NCBI GenBank assembly: GCA_902566635.1
Contig: CACFJP010000010.1
Location: forward strand, 1 to 52,650
Origin: an uncultured Bacteroidota bacterium
GTDB lineage: Bacteria > Bacteroidota > Bacteroidia > Flavobacteriales > Flavobacteriaceae
Direction of reading: 5' to 3'
Length of the DNA: 52,650 nucleotides
Under the pieces are notes generated by a model. That model ran no database searches and was not told the DNA's origin. It saw only the letters and a list, made by a program, of their open reading frames with translations. The translations under genes and the position numbers were made by a program. Shown one piece after another: positions 33,521-42,008 of this stretch (position 1 is its first letter; every line of letters starts with the position of its first letter).

Positions 33521-34723
33521 TTGAGACTGAAGAATTATAACGATCCAATTTACGGTTTTATTACAATTCCTACTGCTTTTATTTATACCCTCATCCAAGA
33601 GCCTGTTTTTCAACGATTGCGCAGGATTCAGCAAATGGGGTTGTCGCATTATGTTTTTAGTGGTGCCACTCATCATCGATTTGCACATGCCTTGGGCGCC
33701 ATGCATCTAATGCACAAAGCTTTGAATGTTCTTGAAGAAAAAGGAATTGTGATTTCTCCTAAGGAAAAGGAAGCTGCAATGATCGCCATTCTTCTACACG
33801 ATATTGGACATGGCCCTTTTTCGCATGCTCTCGAGGGTATTCTTATTAAAAATGTTTCACACGAAACACTATCACTAGCATTGATGAAGGCATTGAATCA
33901 GAAACACAAAGGGAAGCTCAGTATGGCAATCGATATGTTTACGAATGCATATAAGCGCCCATTTTTCAATCAATTGATATGCTCTCAATTGGATATGGAT
34001 AGATTGGATTATTTGAAAAGAGATAGTTTTTACTCAGGCGTGACAGAAGGCAATATCAGTACAGACAGAATCATTGCTATGCTGATGGTACAAGATGAAC
34101 AATTGGTTGTTGAAGAGAAAGGAATCTACTCGATTGAGAAGTTTTTACTTGCGCGAAGACTGATGTATTGGTCTGTTTATTTGCACAAAACCAGCTATGT
34201 AGCCGAGGAAGTCCTCAAACGCATTATACTTCGTGCAAGAGAGCTATTGAATCATGGCACAGCAATAGATGCATCTGCTCATCTGTTATATTTTATTTCA
34301 ACTTACCATTCTTCAGTCGAACATATTGATATGGAGCATTACACTGCAATTGATGATGTTGATATTCTATCGCTGGTCAAAGCAGGGGTGAAGCATAGCG
34401 ACCCTGTTTACGAATCACTATGCAATATGGTCCTGACAAGACGTTTGCCAAAAATAAAAGTGAATAACGAACCCTTTTCATCTAATTTTATAAAGAAGAA
34501 AAAGAATCGCGCAAAGACTAAGTTTGACATATCACATAAAAATATGTCCTATTTTGTATTTGATGGAGTGATGAAAAATATGGCATACAATTTGGAGCAA
34601 TCACCAATATTATTAATCGATAAAAAAGGGAACACGAAGGAATTGCTAGCAGGTTCTGACCAGTCAAATTTGAAAATGCTGACCAAAGCAGTGATGAAGT
34701 ATTACTGTTGTTATCCGAATTAG
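33521..34723 (+). CDS. HD-domain phosphohydrolase (dNTPase-like)
   Basis: 400 residues starting with TTG (MRLKNYNDPIYGFITIP); no ATG is available before the conserved NDPIYGF motif. The metal site fits an HD fold: H56 in HHRFAHALGAMHLM, H93-D94 in LLHDIGHGPFSHALEG, and a later Asp in QLDMDRLDYLKRD. These proteins resemble the SAMHD1/dGTPase group and may hydrolyse deoxynucleoside triphosphates; the substrate here is not proven. The gene heads the lpxD-lpxC/fabZ-lpxA cluster, with 27 nt to lpxD, but lpxD has its own box. Confidence 0.85.
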   Translation: MRLKNYNDPIYGFITIPTAFIYTLIQEPVFQRLRRIQQMGLSHYVFSGATHHRFAHALGAMHLMHKALNVLEEKGIVISPKEKEAAMIAILLHDIGHGPFSHALEGILIKNVSHETLSLALMKALNQKHKGKLSMAIDMFTNAYKRPFFNQLICSQLDMDRLDYLKRDSFYSGVTEGNISTDRIIAMLMVQDEQLVVEEKGIYSIEKFLLARRLMYWSVYLHKTSYVAEEVLKRIILRARELLNHGTAIDASAHLLYFISTYHSSVEHIDMEHYTAIDDVDILSLVKAGVKHSDPVYESLCNMVLTRRLPKIKVNNEPFSSNFIKKKKNRAKTKFDISHKNMSYFVFDGVMKNMAYNLEQSPILLIDKKGNTKELLAGSDQSNLKMLTKAVMKYYCCYPN

Positions 34724-34737
34724 TGTTCCAATTTTGT

Positions 34738-34745
34738 TATTTTTG
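34738..34745 (+). promoter_or_regulatory. -7 promoter box of lpxD
   Basis: TATTTTTG matches TAnnTTTG and is separated from the lpxD ATG by only CACCG. A start at the usual distance would fall on or next to the A of the ATG, so the transcript would be leaderless. Confidence 0.45.
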
Positions 34746-34750
34746 CACCG

Positions 34751-35779
34751 ATGAAATACACAGCTTCCGAAATTGCTGAAATTCTAGATGGTTTTGTTGT
34801 GGGGGATGATGATGCTTGTGTTACTTCAATTGCGAAGATTGAAGAAGCACAAAAAGGTTCACTTGCCTTTTTAGCAAACCCCAAATACACAGAATTTTTA
34901 TACTCTACCAAAGCATCAGTTACGCTGGTGCGTGACAGTTTTCAGCCAGAAAAGGATATTTCAACAACATTGGTAAAGGTTGCTGATCCTTATCTTTCGT
35001 TCACGACGATGCTTTCACATTTCAATGGTTCTGAAAAAAAATACAATGGTATTCATAACCATAGCCTAATCGACTCATCAGCTTCGCTGGGAACAGATTG
35101 CTATGTTGGACCATTTGCGACTATTGGGAGTGGGGTAAAGATTGGCAATAATGTAAAAATACATGATCATGTTGTCATCGAATCCGATGTAGTTATAGGA
35201 AATCACACAACGATTTTTTCTGGCGCAAAAATTTTATCCAAATCCAAAATCGGGGCAAATTGTATTCTACACAACAATGTGGTTATTGGTTCAGATGGTT
35301 TTGGGTTTAGTCCAACAGCTTCGGGCGCATATGAAAAAATTCCTCAGACTGGTTCTGTTTTAATTGAGGATGATGTTGAAATCGGTTCGAACTCTACAAT
35401 TGATCGTGCAACAATTGGTCAAACCATCATCCGCCAAGGAGTTAAGTTAGATAACTTAATCCAAATTGCTCATAATGTTGAGGTAGGTGCTCACACTGTC
35501 ATCGCTGCCCAAACTGGCATCGCTGGGTCATCCAAAATTGGAAGTCATTGTGTTATTGGCGGACAAGTCGGTATCGCAGGTCATCTCAAAATCGGAAATC
35601 GTGTTCAAATTCAAGGTCAATCGGGCATTTTACGTAATCTTAAAGACGATGAAAAAGTGATGGGTTATCCTGCGATTAATATTCTCTCCTACAACAAATC
35701 ATATGTTCATTTCAAAAACCTAAACAAGCATATTAAAACACTTCATAAACTCCAAAAAAAACTTACTGACAATGGCTAA
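34751..35779 (+). CDS. lpxD: UDP-3-O-(3-hydroxyacyl)glucosamine N-acyltransferase
   Basis: 342 residues. The N-terminal uridine-binding domain (about 1-100, with GSLAFLANPKYTEFLY) is followed by a left-handed beta-helix of hexapeptide repeats (about 105-300) and a C-terminal helix. It performs the third step of lipid A synthesis, adding the second hydroxyacyl chain. The conserved catalytic His is probably in NLIQIAHNVEVG. The 3' end overlaps lpxC/fabZ by 8 nt. Confidence 0.94.
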   Translation: MKYTASEIAEILDGFVVGDDDACVTSIAKIEEAQKGSLAFLANPKYTEFLYSTKASVTLVRDSFQPEKDISTTLVKVADPYLSFTTMLSHFNGSEKKYNGIHNHSLIDSSASLGTDCYVGPFATIGSGVKIGNNVKIHDHVVIESDVVIGNHTTIFSGAKILSKSKIGANCILHNNVVIGSDGFGFSPTASGAYEKIPQTGSVLIEDDVEIGSNSTIDRATIGQTIIRQGVKLDNLIQIAHNVEVGAHTVIAAQTGIAGSSKIGSHCVIGGQVGIAGHLKIGNRVQIQGQSGILRNLKDDEKVMGYPAINILSYNKSYVHFKNLNKHIKTLHKLQKKLTDNG

Positions 35780-37172
35780 TCAAACAACAATTGCTGATCC
35801 AATTACGCTCAAAGGTGTAGGAATTCACACAGGTGTCGAAGTAACAATGACATTTAAACCTGCAGTTGCCAATCATGGTTACGCTTTTCAGCGAACAGAC
35901 CTAGAAGGCAGTCCGATAATCGAAGCACTTGCGAACAACGTAGCAGATACCAAGCGGGGAACCAGCCTTCAAAAAAATGGTGTAACGATTCATACTTGTG
36001 AGCATGTCTTGGCAGCTTTTGTAGGCAGTGAAGTGGACAATGTTTTGATTGAACTAAATGCTTCGGAAACACCAATTATGGATGGTTCATCCAAATTTTT
36101 TGTTGAGGCAATAGAAAAAGTTGGCATCAAAACACTCGATGCCGAAAGAGATGAATACATTGTAAAGGAAAACATCACTTATACTGATGAAGAATCGGGG
36201 AGTGAAATCACTTTGTTACCAGCAGAAGACTATGAGGTTACAACCATGGTCGATTTTGGAACGAAAGTTCTCGGAACGCAAAACGCAACTCTAAAGAAAC
36301 TGAGTCAGTTTAAAAAAGAGTTTGCCGACGCACGTACGTTTAGCTTTTTACACGAGATTGAAACCCTATTAGAAAATGGGTTAATCAAAGGGGGAGACCT
36401 CAACAATGCGATTGTGTATGTTGATAAAGAGCTATCTAAGGATACGATGGATCGGCTGCGAAAAGCATTTAATAAAAAATCCATTTCAGTTAAGCCAAAT
36501 GGGATTTTAGACAACCTTACGTTGCACTATCCGAATGAAGCAGCACGACACAAATTACTCGATGTGATCGGCGATTTGGCATTGATTGGAACACGCATTA
36601 GGGGTAAAGTGATCGCATCAAAACCAGGCCATGCGATCAATACGAATTTTGCAAAAAAAATGGCAAAAATCATCAAAGAAGAAAAGAGAAATCGTGTGCC
36701 AAATTATGACTTAAATGTCGAGCCATCACTTGATGTCAATCAAATTATGAAGATCTTACCCCATCGTCCACCTTTTCTTCTTGTCGATAAGATACTTGAA
36801 ATCAGCAAACAACACGTTGTGGCTGTTAAAAGTGTGACAATGAATGAACCATTTTTTCAGGGGCATTTCCCTGGACGACCTGTAATGCCAGGTGTTTTGC
36901 AAATTGAGGCCATGGCACAAGCTGGTGGTGTATTGGTTCTCAACACTGTCCCAGACCCTGAAAATTACCTTACTTATTTTATGAAGATTGAAAACGCCAA
37001 GTTTAAACACCCAGTTGTTCCTGGCGATACACTTGTATTTAAACTTGAGCTCTTGTCGCCTATAAGAAGGGGTATCTGTCATATGCAAGCCTATGCCTAC
37101 AGTAGAGGTCGATTGACAACCGAAGCCGAAATGATGGCACAAATTGTCAAAAAAAATGAAACTAGCCTATGA
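35772..37172 (+). CDS. lpxC/fabZ: Bifunctional LpxC deacetylase / FabZ dehydratase
   Basis: 466 residues, a natural fusion typical of Bacteroidota. Residues 1 to about 300 are UDP-3-O-acyl-GlcNAc deacetylase, with zinc ligands in HTCEHVLAAFVG and in LHYPNEAARHKLLDVIGDLALIG, and a late catalytic His in ASKPGHAIN. Residues from about 325 are 3-hydroxyacyl-ACP dehydratase, with LPHRPPFLLVDKI and FFQGHFPGRPVMPGVLQIEA carrying the His/Glu pair. The fusion couples the committed step of lipid A synthesis to hydroxyacyl-ACP use in fatty acid synthesis. It is coupled to lpxA by ATGA. Confidence 0.95.
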   Translation: MANQTTIADPITLKGVGIHTGVEVTMTFKPAVANHGYAFQRTDLEGSPIIEALANNVADTKRGTSLQKNGVTIHTCEHVLAAFVGSEVDNVLIELNASETPIMDGSSKFFVEAIEKVGIKTLDAERDEYIVKENITYTDEESGSEITLLPAEDYEVTTMVDFGTKVLGTQNATLKKLSQFKKEFADARTFSFLHEIETLLENGLIKGGDLNNAIVYVDKELSKDTMDRLRKAFNKKSISVKPNGILDNLTLHYPNEAARHKLLDVIGDLALIGTRIRGKVIASKPGHAINTNFAKKMAKIIKEEKRNRVPNYDLNVEPSLDVNQIMKILPHRPPFLLVDKILEISKQHVVAVKSVTMNEPFFQGHFPGRPVMPGVLQIEAMAQAGGVLVLNTVPDPENYLTYFMKIENAKFKHPVVPGDTLVFKLELLSPIRRGICHMQAYAYSRGRLTTEAEMMAQIVKKNETSL

Positions 37173-37954
37173 ATCAACCCTTAGCTTACGTTCATCCCAG
37201 AGCAGCTCTTGCAAAAAATGTTGTGATTGAACCATTCACGACCATTGATAAGAATGTTGAAATAGGAGAAGGAACTTGGGTTGGTTCCAACGTCACAATC
37301 ATGGAAGGTGCTCGAATTGGTAAAAACTGTTCTATTTTTCCTGGTTCAGTCATCTCTGCTGTTCCTCAAGATTTAAAATTTAATGGCGAAGACTCAACTG
37401 CCGAAATAGGTGATAACACCACTATTCGAGAGTGTGTGACAATCAACAGAGGTACATCCTCGAGAGGAAAAACGATTATTGGAGAAAATTGTCTAGTAAT
37501 GGCGTATTCTCACATTGCACACGATTGTATTGTTGGAGACAACTGTATTTTTTCTAACAATAGCACATTGGCTGGCCACATCACTATTGGAGATCATGTG
37601 ATATTGGCTGGAATGACTGCTGTTCATCAATTTTGCTCGATTGGAAGTCATTCGTTCGTCGCTGGAGGATCGTTGGTAAGAAAAGACATCCCACCTTTTG
37701 TGAAAGCTGCAAGAGAACCAATCTCTTATGTAGGGATCAACTCTGTCGGCCTGCGTCGGCGTGGGTTCACAAGCGAAAAAATTAGAGAGATTCAAAACAT
37801 ATACAGAATTCTGTATCAAAAAACATACAACAACACACAAGCTGTTGAAATTATTGAAGCGGAAGTAGAAGTCTCCAAAGAAAGAGATGAAATTCTACAG
37901 TTTATACGTGATTCTCAGCGAGGGATTATGAAAGGATATTCCAAAACATCATAG
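37169..37954 (+). CDS. lpxA: UDP-N-acetylglucosamine acyltransferase
   Basis: 261 residues, a hexapeptide-repeat beta-helix with a C-terminal helical part. The catalytic His lies in AYSHIAHDCIVGDNC, and GHITIGDHVILAG plus AVHQFCSIGSHSFVAGGSLV are the usual coils that set acyl chain length. It performs the first step of lipid A synthesis. Gene order lpxD-lpxC/fabZ-lpxA-efp is conserved in the group, and efp follows after 3 nt. Confidence 0.95.
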   Translation: MNQPLAYVHPRAALAKNVVIEPFTTIDKNVEIGEGTWVGSNVTIMEGARIGKNCSIFPGSVISAVPQDLKFNGEDSTAEIGDNTTIRECVTINRGTSSRGKTIIGENCLVMAYSHIAHDCIVGDNCIFSNNSTLAGHITIGDHVILAGMTAVHQFCSIGSHSFVAGGSLVRKDIPPFVKAAREPISYVGINSVGLRRRGFTSEKIREIQNIYRILYQKTYNNTQAVEIIEAEVEVSKERDEILQFIRDSQRGIMKGYSKTS

Positions 37955-37957
37955 ACT

Positions 37958-38524
37958 ATGGCATCAACCTCTGATATTCGTAAAGGGCTTTGTATTCGTT
38001 ATAACAACGATATCTATAAAATTGTTGAGTTTTTGCATGTCAAACCTGGAAAAGGCCCAGCCTTTGTGCGAACAAAACTCAAAAGCGTGACCAACGGAAA
38101 GGTCATCGACAACACCTTTTCGGCAGGACATAAGATCGATGATGTTAGAGTCGAAACGCGTAAATACCAGTTTTTGTACAATGATGGTGAAACTTATCAC
38201 TTTATGAATACTGATGATTACAATCAAATCGAACTTCAAAAAAGTATTTTAGATTCACCGCAGCTTTTGAAAGAAGGAGCGCATGTAACAGTGATGACCA
38301 ATTCTGATGATGGTATAGCATTATCTGTTGATATGCCAGCAAGTGTTGTATTGGAGGTTGCTCATAGCGAACCAGGAGTAAAGGGAAATACAGCAACCAA
38401 TGCAACCAAGCCAGCAACCCTCGAAACAGGTGCAAAAATCAATGTCCCATTGTTTATCAATGAAGGTGATAAAATTAAAGTAGATACCGAAAAATCAACT
38501 TATATCGAACGAATTAAAGAATAG
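37958..38524 (+). CDS. efp: Elongation factor P
   Basis: 188 residues with KOW-like and two OB domains. The tip loop KPGKGPAFVR carries K32, the residue that is modified in many bacteria. EF-P relieves ribosome stalling at polyproline stretches. No modifying enzyme (EpmA/B or EarP) is near, and the tip lysine excludes the EarP arginine system. The gene sits between lpxA and sucD with gaps of only 2-3 nt. Confidence 0.95.
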   Translation: MASTSDIRKGLCIRYNNDIYKIVEFLHVKPGKGPAFVRTKLKSVTNGKVIDNTFSAGHKIDDVRVETRKYQFLYNDGETYHFMNTDDYNQIELQKSILDSPQLLKEGAHVTVMTNSDDGIALSVDMPASVVLEVAHSEPGVKGNTATNATKPATLETGAKINVPLFINEGDKIKVDTEKSTYIERIKE

Positions 38525-38526
38525 TT

Positions 38527-39399
38527 ATGAGTGTATTGGTCAACAAAGACTCGAAAATTATAGTACAAGGTTTCACTGGTAGTGAAGGTAGCTTTCACGC
38601 CAAACAGATGATTGCTTATGGCACCCAAGTCGTTGGGGGTGTTACCCCTGGAAAAGGAGGGCAAACACATCTTGATAAACCTGTTTTTAATACAGTAAAA
38701 GAGGCAGTCGATGCTGTCAAAGCAGACACCACAATCATATTTGTACCCCCTGCCTTTGCTGCAGATGCGATCATGGAAGCAGCCGACGCTGGTATTAAAG
38801 TCATTGTCACGATTACTGAAGGTATACCAGTTGCTGATATGGTGAAAGCAGCTTCGTATGTGAAACAACGAAATGCACGTCTTGTGGGACCTAACTGCCC
38901 TGGCTTAATCACCCCAGAAGAGGCAAAGGTTGGTATTATGCCAGGATTTGTGTTTAAAAAAGGAAATGTTGGGATTGTGTCTAAATCGGGGACACTAACC
39001 TATGAGGCTGCTGATCAGGTCGTGAAAGAAGGACTTGGTATCACCACTGCCATTGGGATAGGTGGTGATCCAATCATTGGTACAACCACTAAAGAAGCAG
39101 TAGAGTTATTGATGAATGACCAGGAAACAGAGTGTATTGTCATTATCGGGGAAATTGGTGGTCAACTTGAGGCAGATGCTGCCCGTTGGGTGCATGAACA
39201 AGGAAATCCCAAGCCAGTCGTTGGTTATATCGCTGGTGAAACAGCTCCAAAAGGTCGAATCATGGGCCATGCTGGTGCAATTGTTGGTGGGGCAGAGGAC
39301 ACTGCTGAGGCCAAAAAGAAAATCATGACTGAATGTGGAATCCACGTAGTGGACTCCCCAGCTGAAATTGGTAAAAAAGTCGCTCAAATCTTAAATTAA
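38527..39399 (+). CDS. sucD: Succinyl-CoA synthetase alpha subunit
   Basis: 290 residues. The CoA-binding Rossmann domain opens with VQGFTGSEGSFHAKQMI. The active-site histidine is near residue 248 in GRIMGHAGAIVGG, and GEIGGQLEADAARWV is the subunit contact motif. The beta subunit gene (sucC) is not adjacent, which as I recall is usual in flavobacteria. It lies 2 nt after efp and 3 nt before fabG. Confidence 0.95.
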   Translation: MSVLVNKDSKIIVQGFTGSEGSFHAKQMIAYGTQVVGGVTPGKGGQTHLDKPVFNTVKEAVDAVKADTTIIFVPPAFAADAIMEAADAGIKVIVTITEGIPVADMVKAASYVKQRNARLVGPNCPGLITPEEAKVGIMPGFVFKKGNVGIVSKSGTLTYEAADQVVKEGLGITTAIGIGGDPIIGTTTKEAVELLMNDQETECIVIIGEIGGQLEADAARWVHEQGNPKPVVGYIAGETAPKGRIMGHAGAIVGGAEDTAEAKKKIMTECGIHVVDSPAEIGKKVAQILN

Positions 39400-39402
39400 A
39401 TA

Positions 39403-40149
39403 ATGAAATTACTTGAAAATAAAACTTTATTAATCACTGGTGCAAGTCGTGGTATTGGACGTGGAATTGCCACTGTATTTGCTGAACATGGTGCCAATGT
39501 TGTCTTTACCTTTAGTTCGTCACTAGATGCTGCCAATAGTCTTGAGAAAGAATTGCAATCGCTTGGTGTACAAGCCAAAGGATACCAATCCAACGCAGCT
39601 GACTTTGATCAGACTCAAGAATTGGTAAAGAAAGTGTTAACAGATTTTAGCACCATCGATGTGCTGATCAATAATGCTGGAATCACCAAGGACAATTTGC
39701 TGATGCGAATTTCTGAACAAGACTTTGATAAAGTGATTGAAGTCAACCTTAAATCTGTCTTTAACCTGACAAAAGCTGTGCAACGCACTATGCTGAAACA
39801 ACGATATGGAAGTATCATTAATATGAGTTCTGTTGTTGGGGTAAAAGGCAACGCCGGACAATCGAATTATGCAGCATCCAAATCAGGGATCATTGGCTTT
39901 TCTAAGTCAATTGCACTTGAACTTGGATCGAGAAACATCCGTTGCAATGTAATTGCTCCGGGCTTTATCGAAACTGAAATGACTTCAAAACTTTCTGAAG
40001 AAGTTGTTGCGGGATGGCGTTCTGGAATTCCGCTTAAGCGGGGTGGAACGCCAAATGACGTAGCCAATGCATGTGTATTTTTGGCTTCGGACTTGTCCAG
40101 TTACATCACTGGACAGGTGATTAATGTAGATGGTGGAATGCTTACTTAA
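39403..40149 (+). CDS. fabG: 3-oxoacyl-ACP reductase
   Basis: 248 residues, a short-chain dehydrogenase. The cofactor motif TGASRGIG (residues 13-20), NNAG in DVLINNAGIT, and the Ser-Tyr-Lys triad in INMSSVVGVKGNAGQSNYAA (Lys follows in SKSG) are all present. The C-terminus reads GQVINVDGGMLT, as in true FabG. It reduces 3-oxoacyl-ACP in fatty acid elongation, which fits the lpx/fabZ context. Confidence 0.92.
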   Translation: MKLLENKTLLITGASRGIGRGIATVFAEHGANVVFTFSSSLDAANSLEKELQSLGVQAKGYQSNAADFDQTQELVKKVLTDFSTIDVLINNAGITKDNLLMRISEQDFDKVIEVNLKSVFNLTKAVQRTMLKQRYGSIINMSSVVGVKGNAGQSNYAASKSGIIGFSKSIALELGSRNIRCNVIAPGFIETEMTSKLSEEVVAGWRSGIPLKRGGTPNDVANACVFLASDLSSYITGQVINVDGGMLT

Positions 40150-40166
40150 CATTTAAATATTTAATA

Positions 40167-40982
40167 ATGAATAATTTACCTAAACTCGGATTACCAATCA
40201 CTGTGCTGATTTTTGTTGCGCTAATTTTTCTTTTCCGATCAGCTGTCAATATCGGCTACGGAGAAGCAGGTGTTGTATGGAAGCGATTTGGTGGTACCGT
40301 AATTGACAAGCCCGCACTATCGGAGGGTTTTCATATCATCGCACCTTGGAACAAGGTCTATGTTTATAATATCAAGCAACAAGAAGAATTTGAAAGCGGT
40401 ATGCGTGTTTTATCTTCAAACGGTCTTGAAATTTCACTTGATGTTTCTGTGCTCTATCAACCAATTATTGAAGATTTAGGACTATTGCACAAAACCAAGG
40501 GTGAGGATTACCTTAATATTGTGATTGTTCCCGAAATTCGAGCAGTCGCTCGTTCGGTGATTGGACGTTATACACCCGAACAGTTGTACTCGACCAAGCG
40601 CGACGCGATTCAAAACGAAATCTTTGAGGAAACAAAAAAGAAAGTAGAGCCACAACATGTACAAATCAATTCAGTACTGGTACGTGATGTGACCTTACCG
40701 CCTTCTATCAAAGAAGCGATTCAACGTAAACTCACCCAGGAGCAAGAAGCATTGGAATATGAGTTCCGTTTGGAAAAGGCAAAGCAAGAAGCCGAGAAAG
40801 TACGGATTGAGGCAGAAGGTAAAGCACTTGCAAACCGTATTCTAAATGCTTCCCTAACCACAAATATTCTTCGTGAAAAGGGGATAGAAGCAACTATGCA
40901 ATTGTCAGAATCGTCTAATGCGAAAGTGATTGTTATCGGTAGTGGAAAAGATGGTTTACCCATAATTTTAGGCAATCAATAG
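40167..40982 (+). CDS. SPFH/prohibitin family membrane protein
   Basis: 271 residues with one N-terminal membrane segment (LGLPITVLIFVALIFLF, about 7-23) followed by a Band 7 domain (about 30-195) and a C-terminal helical coiled-coil region rich in Glu, Lys and Ala (about 190-235, KLTQEQEALEYEFRLEKAKQ and onward). SPFH proteins form large ring or cage assemblies on membranes and may act on proteases or lipids; the exact role here is unknown. It is the last gene before the histidine leader region, 17 nt after fabG. Confidence 0.9.
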   Translation: MNNLPKLGLPITVLIFVALIFLFRSAVNIGYGEAGVVWKRFGGTVIDKPALSEGFHIIAPWNKVYVYNIKQQEEFESGMRVLSSNGLEISLDVSVLYQPIIEDLGLLHKTKGEDYLNIVIVPEIRAVARSVIGRYTPEQLYSTKRDAIQNEIFEETKKKVEPQHVQINSVLVRDVTLPPSIKEAIQRKLTQEQEALEYEFRLEKAKQEAEKVRIEAEGKALANRILNASLTTNILREKGIEATMQLSESSNAKVIVIGSGKDGLPIILGNQ

Positions 40983-41003
40983 GTTTTTTTCAATATTTTG
41001 TTT

Positions 41004-41011
41004 GATATTTG
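41004..41011 (+). promoter_or_regulatory. -7-like promoter box of the his operon
   Basis: GATATTTG, 7 of 8 matches to TAnnTTTG and the same octamer as ahead of the arg leader. It lies 8 nt before the ATG of the his leader ORF. No clear -33 element was seen. Confidence 0.5.
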
Positions 41012-41019
41012 CAATCAAA

Positions 41020-41073
41020 ATGAAAAAACACACACACATTCATAGCTTATTTGTCTTGTCTCAGACGAGTTGA
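41020..41073 (+). CDS. hisL: Histidine operon leader peptide (17 aa)
   Basis: ATG 41020 to TGA 41073 encodes MKKHTHIHSLFVLSQTS, with His at positions 4, 6 and 8. It precedes hisG by 74 nt and is followed by a full set of alternative hairpins. A ribosome held at the His codons (41029-41043) would cover the 5' arm of the first hairpin and free the antiterminator; a ribosome reaching the stop codon would cover the antiterminator arm and let the terminator form. The gene is a functional analogue of enterobacterial hisL, with no recognisable sequence similarity to it beyond the His codons. Confidence 0.88.
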   Translation: MKKHTHIHSLFVLSQTS

Positions 41074-41110
41074 GTTGGATATGATATATCTTATTAAAAC
41101 CCGTTTGAGA
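41055..41110 (+). promoter_or_regulatory. Pause hairpin and antiterminator of the his attenuator
   Basis: Segment 1 CTTGTC (41055-41060) pairs with GACGAG (41064-41069) around a TCA loop. Alternatively TCTCAGACG (41059-41067) pairs with CGTTTGAGA (41102-41110) over nine pairs with one G-U. The second pairing uses most of the 5' arm of the terminator, so the two cannot coexist with it. Confidence 0.82.
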
Positions 41111-41127
41111 TTCAAGCGGGTTTTTTT
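41097..41127 (+). terminator. Attenuator terminator of the his operon
   Basis: AAACCCGTTTGA (41097-41108) pairs with TCAAGCGGGTTT (41112-41123) in a 12-bp stem with one G-U pair and a 3-nt loop, followed by an unbroken T run to 41127. This is a strong intrinsic terminator placed between the leader ORF and hisG. Confidence 0.9.
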
Positions 41128-41147
41128 GTTTGTATAAAATTGAAATA

Positions 41148-42008
41148 GTGGAAAAAAAGTTACACATCGCCGTTCAAAAGTCAGGTAGACTACATGATGA
41201 ATCATTGAAACTCCTCAATGACTGTGGAATTTCCATCGATAATGGCAAGGACCAGTTGAAAGCCGTCGCCCGTAATTTCCCGATTGAAATCTTTTATCTG
41301 CGTAATGGGGATATTCCTCAATATCTTCGTGATGGAGTCGTTGATATTGCGATCATCGGCGAAAATCTACTAGTTGAAAAAGGAGACGATATCTCAATTA
41401 AAGAAAAGTTAGGATTTTCGAAATGTCGGGTCTCAATTGCCATTCCAAAAGATGATACTTACAAGGGTATTGAAAGTTTAACAGGAATGAAAATTGCAAC
41501 TTCTTACCCAAATACAGTAAAAAGATTTCTCGCAGAAAAAGGGATTGAGGCTGAACTTCACATCATCAATGGTTCAGTTGAAATCGCTCCGAATATCGGT
41601 TTATCAGATGCGATTTGTGATATTATTTCCAGTGGCTCTACCTTGTTTAAAAACAATCTTAAAGAAGTAGAGGTGTTGTTTAAATCCGAAGCTGTTCTCG
41701 CATCCAGTATTACCTTGGATGGTGAAAAGAATGACATTCTAAAAAAGTTGCAATTCCGCATTCAGTCCGTACTCAAAGGACGTCAATCAAAGTATATTTT
41801 GATGAATGTACCCAATGAAAGTATTGATAAGATATCGTCTATACTCCCCGTATTAAAATCTCCGACGGTATTACCTTTAGCTGAACCAGGGTGGAGTTCA
41901 CTTCACTCAGTGGTCAATGAGGGTAAGTTCTGGGAAGTTATTGACGAGTTAAAAGCAGCTGGTGCGCAAGATATTTTGGTTTGCCCAGTAGAAAAAATGG
42001 TTTTATGA
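41148..42008 (+). CDS. hisG: ATP phosphoribosyltransferase, long form
   Basis: 286 residues from GTG 41148 (MEKKLHIAVQKSGRLHD). A TTG at 41130 is also in frame, but it lies directly behind the terminator T run and adds residues outside the family pattern. The catalytic domain shows AVQKSGRLHDESLKLL, YLRNGDIPQYLRDGVVDIAI and DAICDIISSGSTL (PRPP binding). The extra C-terminal regulatory domain (about 205-286) makes it the HisZ-independent, histidine-inhibited long form. It catalyses the first step of histidine synthesis and is coupled to hisD by ATGA. Confidence 0.94.
   Translation: MEKKLHIAVQKSGRLHDESLKLLNDCGISIDNGKDQLKAVARNFPIEIFYLRNGDIPQYLRDGVVDIAIIGENLLVEKGDDISIKEKLGFSKCRVSIAIPKDDTYKGIESLTGMKIATSYPNTVKRFLAEKGIEAELHIINGSVEIAPNIGLSDAICDIISSGSTLFKNNLKEVEVLFKSEAVLASSITLDGEKNDILKKLQFRIQSVLKGRQSKYILMNVPNESIDKISSILPVLKSPTVLPLAEPGWSSLHSVVNEGKFWEVIDELKAAGAQDILVCPVEKMVL

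Noticed and set aside
35772-37172. LpxC-FabZ fusion as a novel two-domain enzyme
   Set aside because: This fusion is well known across Bacteroidota.
41130-41147. TTG start of hisG at 41130
   Set aside because: It sits directly after the terminator T run and adds residues outside the family alignment; GTG 41148 gives the expected MEKKLHIAVQKSGR start.
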